64,000 nt of DNA from Dryocosmus kuriphilus (lineage: Eukaryota > Arthropoda > Insecta > Hymenoptera > Cynipidae): positions 13,687,494 through 13,751,493 of the forward strand of contig CM076192.1 in assembly GCA_038277395.1 (NCBI GenBank), written 5' to 3'. Positions 34,429 to 44,510 of the stretch are shown in pieces. Every line of letters starts with the position of its first letter. Position 1 is the first letter of the stretch. A program made the translations under genes and the position numbers. A model generated the notes under the pieces. The model was not told where the DNA came from. It searched no databases and worked only from the letters and a program-made list of their open reading frames with translations.

Positions 34429-34599
34429 TTTATCGTTTAAACCTTCAACAAAGGGTAGACTTATTATTCTATTGTTGTCGATTTTTTCTTTATTATTTGA
34501 GTCATCATTGTTTTTTTTTTTTTTTTTTGTATATAATGAATTCGTTTCTTAATGTACTCTTGTGTAAATTTTGAAGGGTAATTGTTATCTTTCAGAGTA

Positions 34600-35262
34600 T
34601 TAGTAAATGAAATTTAGGTTTTCTTTATGGAAACATTTGTCTGACAGTAACAAAACTTTATCCACTAAATTGTATATAGTACTGATTTTGAATTTTATTG
34701 GATGATTTGAGAAATAATTTATGTAACGTCCTGAAAAAGTCGGTTTGTGATACCAGTTAATTAACACTTGATTATTTGATCTTATAACATTGACGTCCAA
34801 GAAATTTAATTTATTTTCTGTTTCAATTTCAATAGTTAATTCAAATCTATTATGGTAATTGTTAAAAATCTCTGTTTTTTCAATTTAATTATGAGGGATA
34901 ATAGTGAGTATATCGTCCACGTATCTTTTATAAATGGTAGGTTTAAATTCTAATTTATTTAAGCATTCAGTTTCCAGATCTTCCATAACAATATCTGAGA
35001 TGATGGGTGATAATGGTGACCCCATTGGAGTACCGAATTTTTGCTCATAAAATTTTTTGTCAAAGGAAAAACTGGTAGATTCCAAGACAAATTTAAATAT
35101 TTTGATGAAACTAGCTTTTGTTAACTTTATATGATCTCTAATATAAATCCATCTCTTCTCCAAACCCATAATGACGAGTTCCATTAGGATATTGGTGAAG
35201 AGAGATTTCACATCTAACGAAGTTAAAATTTGATCATTTGGTACCAGCTTTTCCTTTGACAA
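34600..35262 (-). pseudogene. Penelope-like reverse transcriptase, left copy
   Basis: Minus-strand 35262-34885 encodes SLDVKSLFTNI (motif A), GTPMGSPLSPIISDIVMEDL and IYKRYVDDILTII (YVDD catalytic box). After a stop it continues at 34800-34600 with NNQVLINWYHKPTFSGRYIN (the Penelope-type KPT-x-SGRY motif). The N-terminal part of RT is missing at the palindrome centre. One stop inactivates it. Confidence 0.88.
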
Positions 35263-35264
35263 AA

Positions 35265-35722
35265 AATTTTATGAGCAAAAATTTTGTACTCCAATGGGGT
35301 CACCATTATCACCCATCATCTCAGATATTGTTACTGAAGATCTGGAAACTTAATGCTTAAGTAAATTAGAATTTAAACCTACCATTTATAAAAGATACGT
35401 GGACGATATACTCACTATTATCCCTCATAATTAAATTGAAAAAACAGTAGAGATTTTTAACAATTACCATAATAGATTTGAATTAACTATTGAAATTGAA
35501 ACAGAAAATAAATTAAATTTCTTGGACGTCAATGTTATAAGATCAAATAATCAAGTGTTAATTAACTGGTATCACAAACCGACTTTTTCAGGACGTTACA
35601 TAAATTATTTCTCAAATCATCCAATAAAATTCAAAATCAGTACTATATACAATTTAGTGGATAAAGTTTTGTTACTGTCAGACAAATGTTTCCATAAAGA
35701 AAACCTAAATTTCATTTACTAA
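35265..35722 (+). pseudogene. Penelope-like reverse transcriptase, right copy (5'-truncated)
   Basis: Begins at FDKKFYEQKF near the palindrome centre and runs through GSPLSPIISDIV, RYVDDILTIIPHN-stop and the KPTFSGRYIN block (35522-35722). It lacks motif A, present in the left copy. It shares the left copy's inactivating stop and has one further stop (after DLET). Confidence 0.88.
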
Positions 35723-35892
35723 TACTCTGAAAGATAACAATTACCCTTCAAAATTTACACAAGAGTACATTAAGAAACGAATTCATTATATACAAAAAAA
35801 AAAAAAAAAACAATGATGACTCAAATAATAAAGAAAAAATCGACAACAATAGAATAATAAGTCTACCCTTTGTTGAAGGTTTAAACGATAAA

Positions 35893-36324
35893 ATGGTTAG
35901 ATTGTTAAGAAAATATGACATAAAAGTAGTAGAAGAAATAAAAGATAACTTATCCAAAAATATAAAAACTGGCAAGGATAAGTTGGAAATTGACGAAGAG
36001 ATAAATGTTGTCTACAAGATGAAATGTTCAAACTGTAATAAATGTTACATAGGACAAACTAAGAGAAATCTTTCGAAGAGGATTAATGAACATAAAAATA
36101 ATATAACACATGATGATCTATCAGTTATTTCGGAATATAGAATTACGACAGGCCACGATATGGATTGGAAAAACGTGGAAATTTTACACAGAGAAAAAAA
36201 TTTGAATAAAAGAGTAATTGCAGAAATGATGTTCATCAAAAAAGAATTTCCATTTACTCTAAATAAAATTACAGATACTGAGAAACTTAATAGAATATAT
36301 AAAAATTTTACGAAATTTATTTAA
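35893..36324 (+). pseudogene. Penelope-like GIY-YIG endonuclease domain, right copy
   Basis: The same 143-aa sequence as 33997-34428 on the opposite strand (core CYIGQTKRNLSKRINEHK). Perfect conservation here, while flanks differ slightly, could reflect recent duplication or gene conversion between arms. Confidence 0.85.
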
Positions 36325-36773
36325 TTAAATTAGAATTTTTAATTTTATGTCATAACTATTATTAACACAAACTTGCTGATCGATAATTCAGTGTGACTAG
36401 TTCTCTTTCTCTTCAAAGGATTTGTCTCTCTCTTTTAAAATTTAATTTAAGGTCTAAGTTGTACAATCAGCATGTATCATGGCAGTCGACCATCAACTCT
36501 GAAGGTGATGAGACATAACATCATTTCTCAATATTCAGAGCTGACTATATAAAATTTTAATTAAAAAATTTTTAACAATTGCTTTTTAATTTATAACAAA
36601 TATATAAAAATTTTAAATTACGAACAATATTTACTAACCAATAAAAGGATTACGAATAAAGAAAGGACCATGCAAGTTTTCTTAAGACTATATTATATCA
36701 ATACTATTTTAAAAATCTGCTGAAACATGAAAAATACAATTAATGTTATAATTTTATAGTTACATTATTAAAT

Positions 36774-36818
36774 ATATTCTGAAAAGGGTGGCACACAAGG
36801 CCATTGAAACGTTAGATG
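36774..36818 (+). ncRNA. Hammerhead-ribozyme-like motif, right Penelope copy
   Basis: The order is CTGAAAA (expected core CTGANGA, one change), then stem II GTGGC/GCCAT with loop ACACAAG, then GAAAC (correct core) followed by GTTAGATGAC. Penelope-like elements are known to carry minimal hammerhead motifs in their terminal regions. Core substitution suggests an inactive copy. Confidence 0.55.
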
Positions 36819-36886
36819 ACTAGTTTATTCAATTATTAACCTATCCTGGTGATGGTGATTATATGAAATTAGTAATTTTATACTAG

Positions 36887-36940
36887 TGATACGAATGTTT
36901 AAACTGATTGTTTGTTTAAACGGATGATATTCGTATAAAT
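36887..36940. repeat. Short hairpin with GTTTAAAC arms
   Basis: TACGAATGTTTAAAC and GTTTAAACGGATGATATTCGTA form an imperfect inverted repeat directly right of the Penelope palindrome. Confidence 0.6.
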
Positions 36941-36994
36941 ATTGAATTATTTTTATTTCCACTTAATTATTTTGTGTTACATTGCGTTGGAATT

Positions 36995-37215
36995 ACACAG
37001 ATTGCTTCTCACATCGACAATTATATGTTGTTGCATTCGCCACTCTACATTCGCATATTTGCGTGATTTTATAAAGGGGGGAGATCTCGAGGGCCAATCT
37101 TTACAATCATGCGGTTTACAGCTATAGGCAAAGCCAATCTTTAGAATCATGCGCTTTAGATCTATACACAGATTGCTTCTCACACGGACAATTATACTAT
37201 GTTGCATGTTCTAGA
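36995..37215. repeat. Interleaved direct repeats
   Basis: ACACAGATTGCTTCTCACA..GACAATTATA at about 36996 recurs at 37163. Between them GCCAATCTTTACAATCATGC recurs as GCCAATCTTTAGAATCATGC (37094 and 37131). Confidence 0.75.
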
Positions 37216-37334
37216 GTCGGCAAACCAGAAAATCTCTATAACAGCACAGAACGTGGAACAAAAAATATTGTATACCCACAAGTATTGTCAAATTAAACAT
37301 ATTTGAAACGTGGGCTTTCTCTTTTTTTCTCCCG

Positions 37335-37397
37335 TTGCATTTAACCCGACTGAGCCACAGCAACGCGTGGCCGGGTACAGCTAGTATATATATATCT
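37335..37397 (+). repeat. Probable LINE 3' end with TA microsatellite
   Basis: CAACGCGTGGCCGGGTACAG CTAG followed by TATATATATA resembles 3' ends of insect RTE/CR1-type LINEs, which terminate in short tandem repeats. Only the end is present; no coding sequence belongs to it. Confidence 0.4.
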
Positions 37398-37399
37398 GC

Positions 37400-38353
37400 T
37401 TGGTGGGTTCCTGTCACCACTTCGCAACGCGTCCTCAGGTTGCGGATAAAGGAACGGCCCCTGAGGTTGAACAGCTTCTGAGGTTAACTGCGAATATAAG
37501 AATAAGCAGTCGCGGAGAGCCGATCGAAACCAGTCGTGAGTGTGGTGAGCCCACACTGGTAGAAAATAGGTACACGACAGCCATAGTTTGAGAGGACTCA
37601 CCCGTTCGTGTCCATACGCAATAGGTAGGTTCTATCAAGCCGATGGGCAGCGGGCATGCACCTAGAAACACTACCCGAACCAAAACTAAAAATCTTGTAA
37701 GGGGAAAATCCTGCTGCCCCATTGGACACCACAGCGATTACACTGCTCGCAAGCGATATGAGGAATGATTCACCTATGGGGTCAACGTGGTATTGATGCC
37801 AGTTTGGCGCACTGCCTTGCAGGGGGACGTTAGGATACGAGACAGAAACCGTAATGAGTTTGACGACAAGTTGACACGGTCCTTTTCAAAGTCGGAAAGC
37901 TCCCATACTTAGACCTAGGGAGGTATGGGGGTTGTCACTCCTGGGCCGGTGGACTCACCTGCGATCGGAACAGGATCTCTAACGTGCGCGGACTTTCTTA
38001 AAACTATCATAGCTAACTTCCAAAAACAAACAACTACAATAAAATATCTTAAGACAAATCTGAACGAGCGCAGTCTAAATACTGTCAGATTTATTGAACT
38101 CATTGAGATAGCAAAGAGATACGATATTGATATAATAGCACTTCAAGAGACCTACTGGCCTGGCGAGTACGCATCAATTCCTAAGGATAACTACACTTTT
38201 CACTATGGAGGATCTAAAGGACGTAAACTGGGTACCCGGTTTCTTTTTAATAAACGAATTTCGCAAGCATTTATCAATATGCAATTCATTAACGACCGGT
38301 TATCATATATTGTACTAAAGGGTAATTTCTGCAAACAGGTGCTAATCAACGTT
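37400..38353 (+). pseudogene. RTE-like LINE 5' region and start of endonuclease
   Basis: GC-richer leader 37400-37920, then coding from about 37925: NERSLNTVRFIELIEIAKRY, DIDIIALQETYWPG, GTRFLFNKRI and LSYIVLKGNFCKQVLINV. These are the N-terminal endonuclease blocks (ALQET motif) of the LINE group often annotated as craniofacial development protein 2-like. The frame is interrupted exactly after LINV by an LTR element; coding resumes at 42344. Confidence 0.8.
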
Positions 38354-38785
38354 GTGATGTTGCAGTTTCGCGCCATCACAATAATTTATTTAAACATAAA
38401 TTTCTAAGGTAACAGCACCACACTTTCGACACTTCGAGTATATTGGCAACTCCATGACGTCATTGTTTAGTTTATAAGTTAATATTAGTTAATTCGCTTC
38501 CCCTTCTTTTTTTTTATGTAAATACTATGAAGAACTTATTGCGGTCTTGGGTTGAGAGGCTCAAGAATTCTGTCATCACGTGGAGTCATCGACTAGGGTT
38601 CGCTGTCACCTCCCTTTTTTAAGCGAGGCTTCTTCAGTCCTGAGGCCTTCATTTCACTTTTTTCCGGTTACTCCAGGTTTCGTCAAGTCTCTACTGCTGG
38701 CAGTCCAAGATTCTAGGCAGGTTCCGGGTGCGGACGCACAGAAGAAAATTGACTCCAAATTACTATAGTTGCAGGTAATGTGGAC
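38353..38785 (+). repeat. Left LTR of the gag-only element
   Basis: Starts TGTGATGTTGCAG immediately after the LINE codons for LINV. Contains a TTTTTTTTATGTAAATACTATGA stretch and matches 40254-40696. Confidence 0.75.
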
Positions 38786-38937
38786 ATTTAAAACAGTATA
38801 CAACATTCATTGCTCAGACGGAGCGGGATCAACCCGGCTTCTTCGCCGCGTTCCAAGAGACCCTACGTGCTCAGAAGGAGGCAGCCGAGGTTCCACAGAC
38901 GGCCACCATCTCCGAGTTTCCTAAGGAGAAAGAACTT

Positions 38938-39820
38938 TTGGAGCGGCTGCGGGACAATTATGACCTGGTTCCCAGGCACGCACTTCAGCCGCGAGACCAA
39001 ATGACAAGCACCCGGGATCTAGTCCACCGGGTGAACAGGGAGAAACAAACCGACCTTCCCCCTCCAACTCTTCCTACTCCCCTAACGCTCTGCAGCTCTT
39101 GCCGCTCCCCGCTTTACCCTCCACCCTCCTCCTATGGACCTACTAACTTCTTTGGGAAAACCTTCAAACCCCCTGTACCTACCGCAACAAACCCGTTTGA
39201 GGATGATCCCTGGATCCTTACCCAAAACCCGACTTCCCCTACTCCCTGCCGAATTACTACCTCTACAACCGCCTCCCGAACTACTACCACCACAACCCCC
39301 TCTCGACTTCCTACCCCTAAAGCCCCCTCTCCTTTATCCAGCCCTATATTTTCCTCTCGCCCTTCAAGCCCTATAACAATACGATACTCCCCATCCAAGA
39401 TCCCTACTTCCTTTAGACACTCTACTCCCTCCTATAAAACCCCTTATCCACACCGTTCTCAACCACCAACTCCCTCTTCAAACTGTCCCCCCCTACTTCT
39501 TTTGGACCCACGGCTTCTTCCCCTAAACCTCCGTCTTCACCCCGATCACGACAGCCAGCTCCCTCTAGCGGTAATGGGGCCCGAATACCTTCCCTCCTTG
39601 ACATATAAATTCCTCCTCCCGACGAAGTCGACCCCAGTACCCTTCAGTTCCTCCGCGAGACAGCCGACTTCGGGTGCTGGAACTGTGGAGACCCTTCCCA
39701 CCAATACTCAGAATGCCCCCTTCCGCAGGGAAAATTCTGTTTCGGGTGTGGGAAAAAGGAGGTGACTAAGGCGTACTGCCCGAGGTGCCCTACCGAACTT
39801 CCCTTCATCCCCAAATAGCC
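38938..39820 (+). pseudogene. Gag of the non-autonomous LTR element (Pro/Thr/Ser-rich, two CCHC knuckles)
   Basis: The frame 38938-39765 encodes LRDNYDLVPRHALQPRDQMT, then a long Pro/Ser/Thr-rich segment (partly in alternative frames). In the frame ending at 39818 the C-terminus reads DFGCWNCGDPSHQYSECPLP and FCFGCGKKEVTKAYCPRC: two zinc knuckles typical of insect Gypsy-type gag. No protease, RT or integrase follows, so mobilisation would need enzymes from another element. A frame change lies before the knuckles. Confidence 0.7.
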
Positions 39821-40225
39821 CCCATTACCCTACAGACTTCCTTCCGATCTTTTCTGTTATTTTTACACCTCGCTTTATATTGTGCCTTTTGCACCTTCCT
39901 TTTGTATGTAGACCCAATAAAGCCATATGGGTAGCTTTTCCGGTAGAATGATTGTTTTATTGACTTTTCCCTCCCTTAATAGTAGTTTAATTTTTATATT
40001 TTCGCAAGACTTATTTTTTCATTTTTTTTTTAAGCTTCTGTTCTATTTTGAATTTTCTTTATCTATCTAATAAAGGAGTTCCGAATCTAGAATTTTCTTT
40101 CGTAAACATTTCGGTAAAGCCTGGATGGCCAAGGGGGTTTTTTGATCCTACATTGAATTTTAGTTTTCGGTTTCGTTTATTTTGGGTCTGTTTTACCGGC
40201 TCCCGCTCGGTTTGAGGCCGGTTCG

Positions 40226-40253
40226 CCCCCCCCCCCCCCCCCAGGAGAGAAGT
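40226..40253 (+). promoter_or_regulatory. C run and polypurine tract before the right LTR
   Basis: A C17 run, then AGGAGAGAAG abutting TGTGATG. A purine tract directly before the 3' LTR primes plus-strand DNA in LTR elements. Confidence 0.6.
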
Positions 40254-40696
40254 TGTGATGTTGCAGATTCGCCCCATCAGAATAATTTATTTAAACATAA
40301 ATTTCTAAGGTAACAGCACCACACTTTCGACACTTCGAGTATATTGGCAACTCCATGACGTCATTGTTTAGTTTATAAGTTAATATTAGTTAATTCGCTT
40401 CCCCTTCTTTTTTTTTATGTAAATACTATGAAGAACTTATTGCGGTCTTGGGTTGAGAGGCTCAAGAATTCTGTCATCACGTGGAGTCACGTGGAGTCAT
40501 CGACTAGGGTTCGCTGTCACCTCCCTTTTTTAAGCGAGGCTTCTTCAGTCCTGAGGCCTTCATTTCACTTTTTTCCGGTTACTCCAGGTTTCGTCAAGTC
40601 TCTACTGCTGGCAGTCCAAGATTCTAGGCAGGTTCCGGGTGCGGACGCACAGAAGAAAATTGACTCAAAATTACTATAGTTGCAGGTAATGTGGAC
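40254..40696 (+). repeat. Right LTR of the gag-only element
   Basis: As the left LTR, with GTGGAGTCAC duplicated near 40490 and a handful of substitutions, so the element is not brand new. Confidence 0.75.
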
Positions 40697-40825
40697 TAAT
40701 TTATCGTATCGGGCGAAATGACCACAAAATCCGTCATTGGATAGGCATTTCCGACAAATTTATCGTATCGGGCGAAATGACCACAAAGTCCGTCACTGGA
40801 CACGCATTTCCGCCAAACTTATCGG
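40697..40825. repeat. 59-bp tandem repeat, two copies and a partial third
   Basis: The unit begins AATTTATCGTATCGGGCGAA and includes TGACCACAAARTCCGTCAYTGG; second copy at about 40757, third start at about 40815. Confidence 0.9.
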
Positions 40826-42343
40826 AGGAACATCACTAATGTTTGTACATTTCTCAAAATTGCGTGAGGGTTGTGTGGAAAACCACCCTACATCTGCCGG
40901 CCGCAAGGTTTCATCCGCCAATCCTCGCCTTGTAGTTTAACCATCCCTTCGCAGCCTCGAATCTCGTGGTTCGAATCCCTTCAATTCTGGATTCGCGCCT
41001 AAAGTAATGGCTCATTGTGGAAAGGAAGGAAGGGAGTGGAGAGAAGAGACGGCAGCGAAGCAGACTTACGGACAACAGACCCCGTAGCTTAGTTCCCGCG
41101 TTATGGTCCCTTTCTCTCGCCTGTCGACCCCCCCCCCCCCCCCCCCTCCTGCTGGTCAATCCTTGCTACAGCGTGTTCTCGTACCTGAACACTCTTCTCT
41201 GTAAGTTCGAGGTGTCGACAGTGCCTGCGCTTTGATTTTGATCGACCGATATAGTCTTTCTCACCCACCGTAGTGTGAGTTTAAGGTATGATTTCAATTC
41301 TCTTAATGGTCTAGCCAGGATCCTTTTGAACACTTGTATATATTTATTCATTGTCAAAATTTCGAGGGACTCCCTGGCTGGATTATTTTAATTAATGTAC
41401 AATTTTATTTCGCGATATGTGTAGCGCTTAAGTTTTCCCCCTAATGGAGTGCCGGTGTTTATCTTTTCCCTTATCCGCGTGGTATCTTTTTCTCTTATTT
41501 AGGATGTAATAGTACAGTTTCCTTTCGACCATTTTCTCCACGCCCACGTGTGTATCTGATCCCTTTTCTCTCTTTTTGTGTAAATTGTCGACATACGAGA
41601 CCCGTAACGATGTAGTTTCGACCTGTCACTTTGACCCTAGCGACCCTGACTTAACCCGTAAATTTATTTGAATCGTTCCCCTTCATAGTATATTTTGCGA
41701 TTTGTTTTCCCTTTGGCCTCACGACCTTGCTGTAGTTCTTTGACCCTAGAGATTTCGCATATCAGGATTTAAGTATGTATTATGGACCCATCAGGTAATA
41801 TAATTGTAAATTCTTTAGAGTAGAGACCTTTTTGAGACCCAATGAATTGTAATATAGTAGTCCTTCCTTTTTCTTTGTGATCTACGAATTCCCGTTATGT
41901 TTCATCTCCCTAACGCAATTAAGTTAACGACTTCTTTAGAATTGTATAGCATAATCATGGTTACTCGGTATTTTGAATTTACTGATTGTCATCACCCAAT
42001 TAATGTAATTATTTAACGGTGGAGTTGGATGTTTAATAACTTGTCAATCTGTTTTATATTTAAAATGAAGTCTTGCCCAATATTCATTCGAGCTTCCCCC
42101 TCTACCTCAGAGCTGAGCTAGCTATGCCTTCGAGATTTTTTTTTGTTCTTTTCGCGAGTTTCTTATTTTTCTAAACACTGTAATAAATTACCATTTTAGT
42201 ACTTTGGGTTATTCGGAACTCGAGCTCGGGGCTATAGGTGATTAGCCTGGTGGCCTTTGTTCATCTATTACCCGACTGGTGTCTGAGTTTCCAGTTTGTT
42301 GATTTTAGGAAGTGTGATTTATTATCATTTCATATTCATTATA
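40826..42343. other. No gene recognised; unresolved repeat-like stretch
   Basis: Contains a box-B-like GGTTCGAATCCC at about 40969, a C18-type run near 41130, and AATAAATTACC near 42182, suggestive of an LTR or retroelement end. Nothing codes. It lies between the gag-only element and the resumption of the RTE-like LINE. Confidence 0.5.
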
Positions 42344-43548
42344 GAGTAAAGAGTAATTTCTGCAAACAGGTGCTAATCAATGTGCACTGCCCTACCGAGG
42401 ACAAAGACGAAGATACTAAAGATCTTTTTTACGAAACAATCGAACAAGTTTTTGACAAGTTCTCGAAGTTTGATGCAAAATTAGTATTGGGAGATTTTAT
42501 CCCGAAAATTGGAAAAGAACCGATGTATAGGCCTACACTAGGGTCAGAAAGCTTGCATGACGTTAGTAATGATAATGGGACTAGAGTAATAAAATTTGCA
42601 GCTTCAAAGAACCTCGTTGTCAGAAGCACATATTTCAAGCATAAAAATATACATAAGGCCACGTGGACATCACCAGATGGTATCACTCACAATCAGATTG
42701 ATCACGTTTTAATTGACAGAGAAAAGTCATACAAACATTCTCGATGTAAGATCGTACAGGGGAGCGGATTTAAATTCAGACCACTTTCTCGTGATAGTGA
42801 AACTAAGATCTAGACTAGCGTTAAGTAAGAAAACTAGCCCCCCAGAGCCAACAGTCCGTTTCAATATAGATAAGTTTAAAATACGAACAGAAACATTGAA
42901 TTATCAAGTAAAGATTTCTAATAGTTTCGATGCTCTTCAAAAACAGAGAGACGATAGCGATAATTGTGAGGAGGAACCGGAAACCCTGTGGGGTAATATG
43001 AAAGAGGCAACAAAGACAGCCGCGAAAAGTACTATAGGTTTAAAGAAAGTAACCAAAAGTAAACCGTGGTTCGACGAAGACTGCAAACTATGTTTGAAAA
43101 GCGAACAAAGGCCAAGCTAATTAGTTTACAAAATAAGTGCGATCAAACGCATAAGAAGTATCTCGAGATTAGTAAAAGTACAAATAGGTTTTAAAGATCC
43201 AAGGAAAGGGAGTGGGAAAAGAATAAAATACTAGCAATAGACACGCATAATAAACAAAATAACCCGCGTGAGATGTACAGGGGAATCAATTTTATAAGGA
43301 AAGGTTTTCAAAGTAGAACGGAAGTAATGAGACGGAAATGGCAATCTAGTAGCTGATGCGACAGAGAGACTAAATTTATGGAAAAACTATTTCGATAAGC
43401 TATTGAACGTACTCGAAGCCCCCGTTGAAATTAATCTCGGTGAAATCTACACTGCTGATGTAAAAAAACAGAAATGGCCATAAAGAAGTTGAAAAATAAC
43501 AAAACCGCGGGCATTGACGACCTACCGTCAGAACTGATAAAAAATGGG
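42344..43548 (+). pseudogene. RTE-like LINE, endonuclease C-terminus to RT start
   Basis: Resumes with a repeat of NFCKQVLINV followed by HCPTEDKDEDTKD, KLVLGDFIPKIGKE (GDFN motif altered), SNDNGTRVIKFAASKNLVV, TSPDGITHNQIDHVLIDR (catalytic DH-type motif), then in another frame YRGADLNSDHFLVIVKLRSR and the linker KPWFDEDCK. The final part (43470-43548) is IKKLKNNKTAGIDDLPSELI, the RT entry block. RT proper is missing: the sequence switches to a minus-strand transposase at about 43550. Confidence 0.85.
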
Positions 43549-43549
43549 G

Positions 43550-44090
43550 GCCCCCTCTACCGACCCATCGTCCATTGAATTTGCGATTGAGTAATTCCCT
43601 CGTGATTGAGTAATTCCCTCGCGATTGCCGAATAATGTGCTGGACAACCGTCATGTTGAAACCATATGTTGTGTCGCACTTCCAAGCGTAGATCTTCAAG
43701 CAATATTGGAAGTTCATTTTCTAAAAAGTTACGATATTTTTCACCGTTCAAATTTCCATCAATAAAATATGGACCGATAAGTTGATCTCCAATTATTCCA
43801 CACCAAACATTCACGGACCATGGACGCTGATGCTCAACTTCACGCAACCAATGTGGATTTTGTACACTCCAATAATGAATGTTGTGCCGATTACCGTTAC
43901 CATGGTTTGTGAAAGACGACTCGTCTAAGAAGAGTACTAGAAAAAAGAATTTCGGGTTTCCTTTTATCTGCTGAACCGCGCATTGAAAAAATGTCACTCG
44001 GTTCTGAAAATCATTGCCATGAAGTTCTTGATGCAGTGAAATATGATACGGATGATAATTATTAATACCTTCCAAACACTGGATAGAGAC
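43550..44090 (-). pseudogene. Mariner-like transposase, C-terminal part (split by Gypsy B)
   Basis: Minus-strand reading gives NNYHPYHISLHQELHGNDFQ, LFLDESSFTNHG (first catalytic Asp), VEHQRPWSVNVWCGIIGDQL, and WFQHDGCPAHYSAIARELLN (second Asp), ending at NGRWVGRGGP, where the LINE begins. The third acidic residue and the left inverted repeat are lost. The N-terminal half continues at 53558-53854 once Gypsy B is removed; the 4-bp AGAC occurs at both ends of the interruption. Confidence 0.88.
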
Positions 44091-44494
44091 TGTAACATAA
44101 ATGTTACATGGCTGCCCGAGCGACGGGACCCTGCGCCGAACCCGCCCGGGAATCCACGAGGGATCCCGTGCGTGTGGCTGGCGGCGGCTCGCGTCGCTCA
44201 GGCAGACACAAGTCAGTCTTGTTGCAAACTCCGAGGAATCAGGGTCGGTCTCCGTTAGTCTAGTGCCGTCGCTTGTCGGAACTCATTGTTGTCATCATTA
44301 CCGTACTCCTCGATATAACCATCGCTTAAAGCACCTGGAGGTTGATTAATTGGTATATTGCCGGCGTCGCTCGCCCGTTGTAAGTCAAATATATTATTTT
44401 CCTGATTTTACTCCCCATTGTTTTATTGTGTTTTCTCCCCAATTCTTGGCGTCCACTTCCCTATCCCTTCCCCGGTGAGATCCTCTGCTCTACA
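44091..44494 (+). repeat. 5' LTR of Gypsy B
   Basis: Runs from TGTAACATAAATGTTACATG to CTCTGCTCTACA, 404 bp, TG...CA ends. By eye no difference from the 3' LTR. The first 19 bp form a small palindrome (TGTAAC/GTTACA). Confidence 0.95.
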
Positions 44495-44510
44495 CCTGGC
44501 GCCCAACTAA
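44495..44510 (+). promoter_or_regulatory. Primer-binding site of Gypsy B
   Basis: CCTGGCGCCCAACTAA directly after the LTR; the TGGCGCC core is typical of tRNA-primed sites and shared with copy A. Confidence 0.75.

Larger units (their letters stand above)
33466..36868. mobile_element. Penelope-like element duplicated head to head (3.4-kb palindrome)
   Basis: The left half (minus strand, 35262 down to 33466) and right half (plus strand, about 35265 to 36868) are reverse complements of one Penelope-like element, with RT, then a GIY-YIG endonuclease, then an AT-rich 3' part. The left copy has about 200 bp more RT. Both share the same in-frame stop after IIPHN and the same A/T18 run, so the two are copies of one already decayed element, not two independent insertions. 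A few substitutions distinguish them, mostly near the outer ends and near the centre. Confidence 0.85.
38353..40696 (+). mobile_element. Gag-only (non-autonomous) LTR retrotransposon
   Basis: Direct repeats 38353-38785 and 40254-40696 (about 435 bp, ~99% alike apart from a 12-bp duplication in the right one) start TGTGATGTTGCAG. The right one is preceded by a purine tract AGGAGAGAAG after a C run. The interior is only 1.47 kb and holds a gag with two zinc knuckles and no pol. LTR 3' borders are uncertain (possibly at TAGTTGCA). Confidence 0.75.

Noticed and set aside
33466..36868. Two independent Penelope insertions
   Set aside because: Both carry the same premature stop and homopolymer interruption and are mirror images over 1.6 kb.
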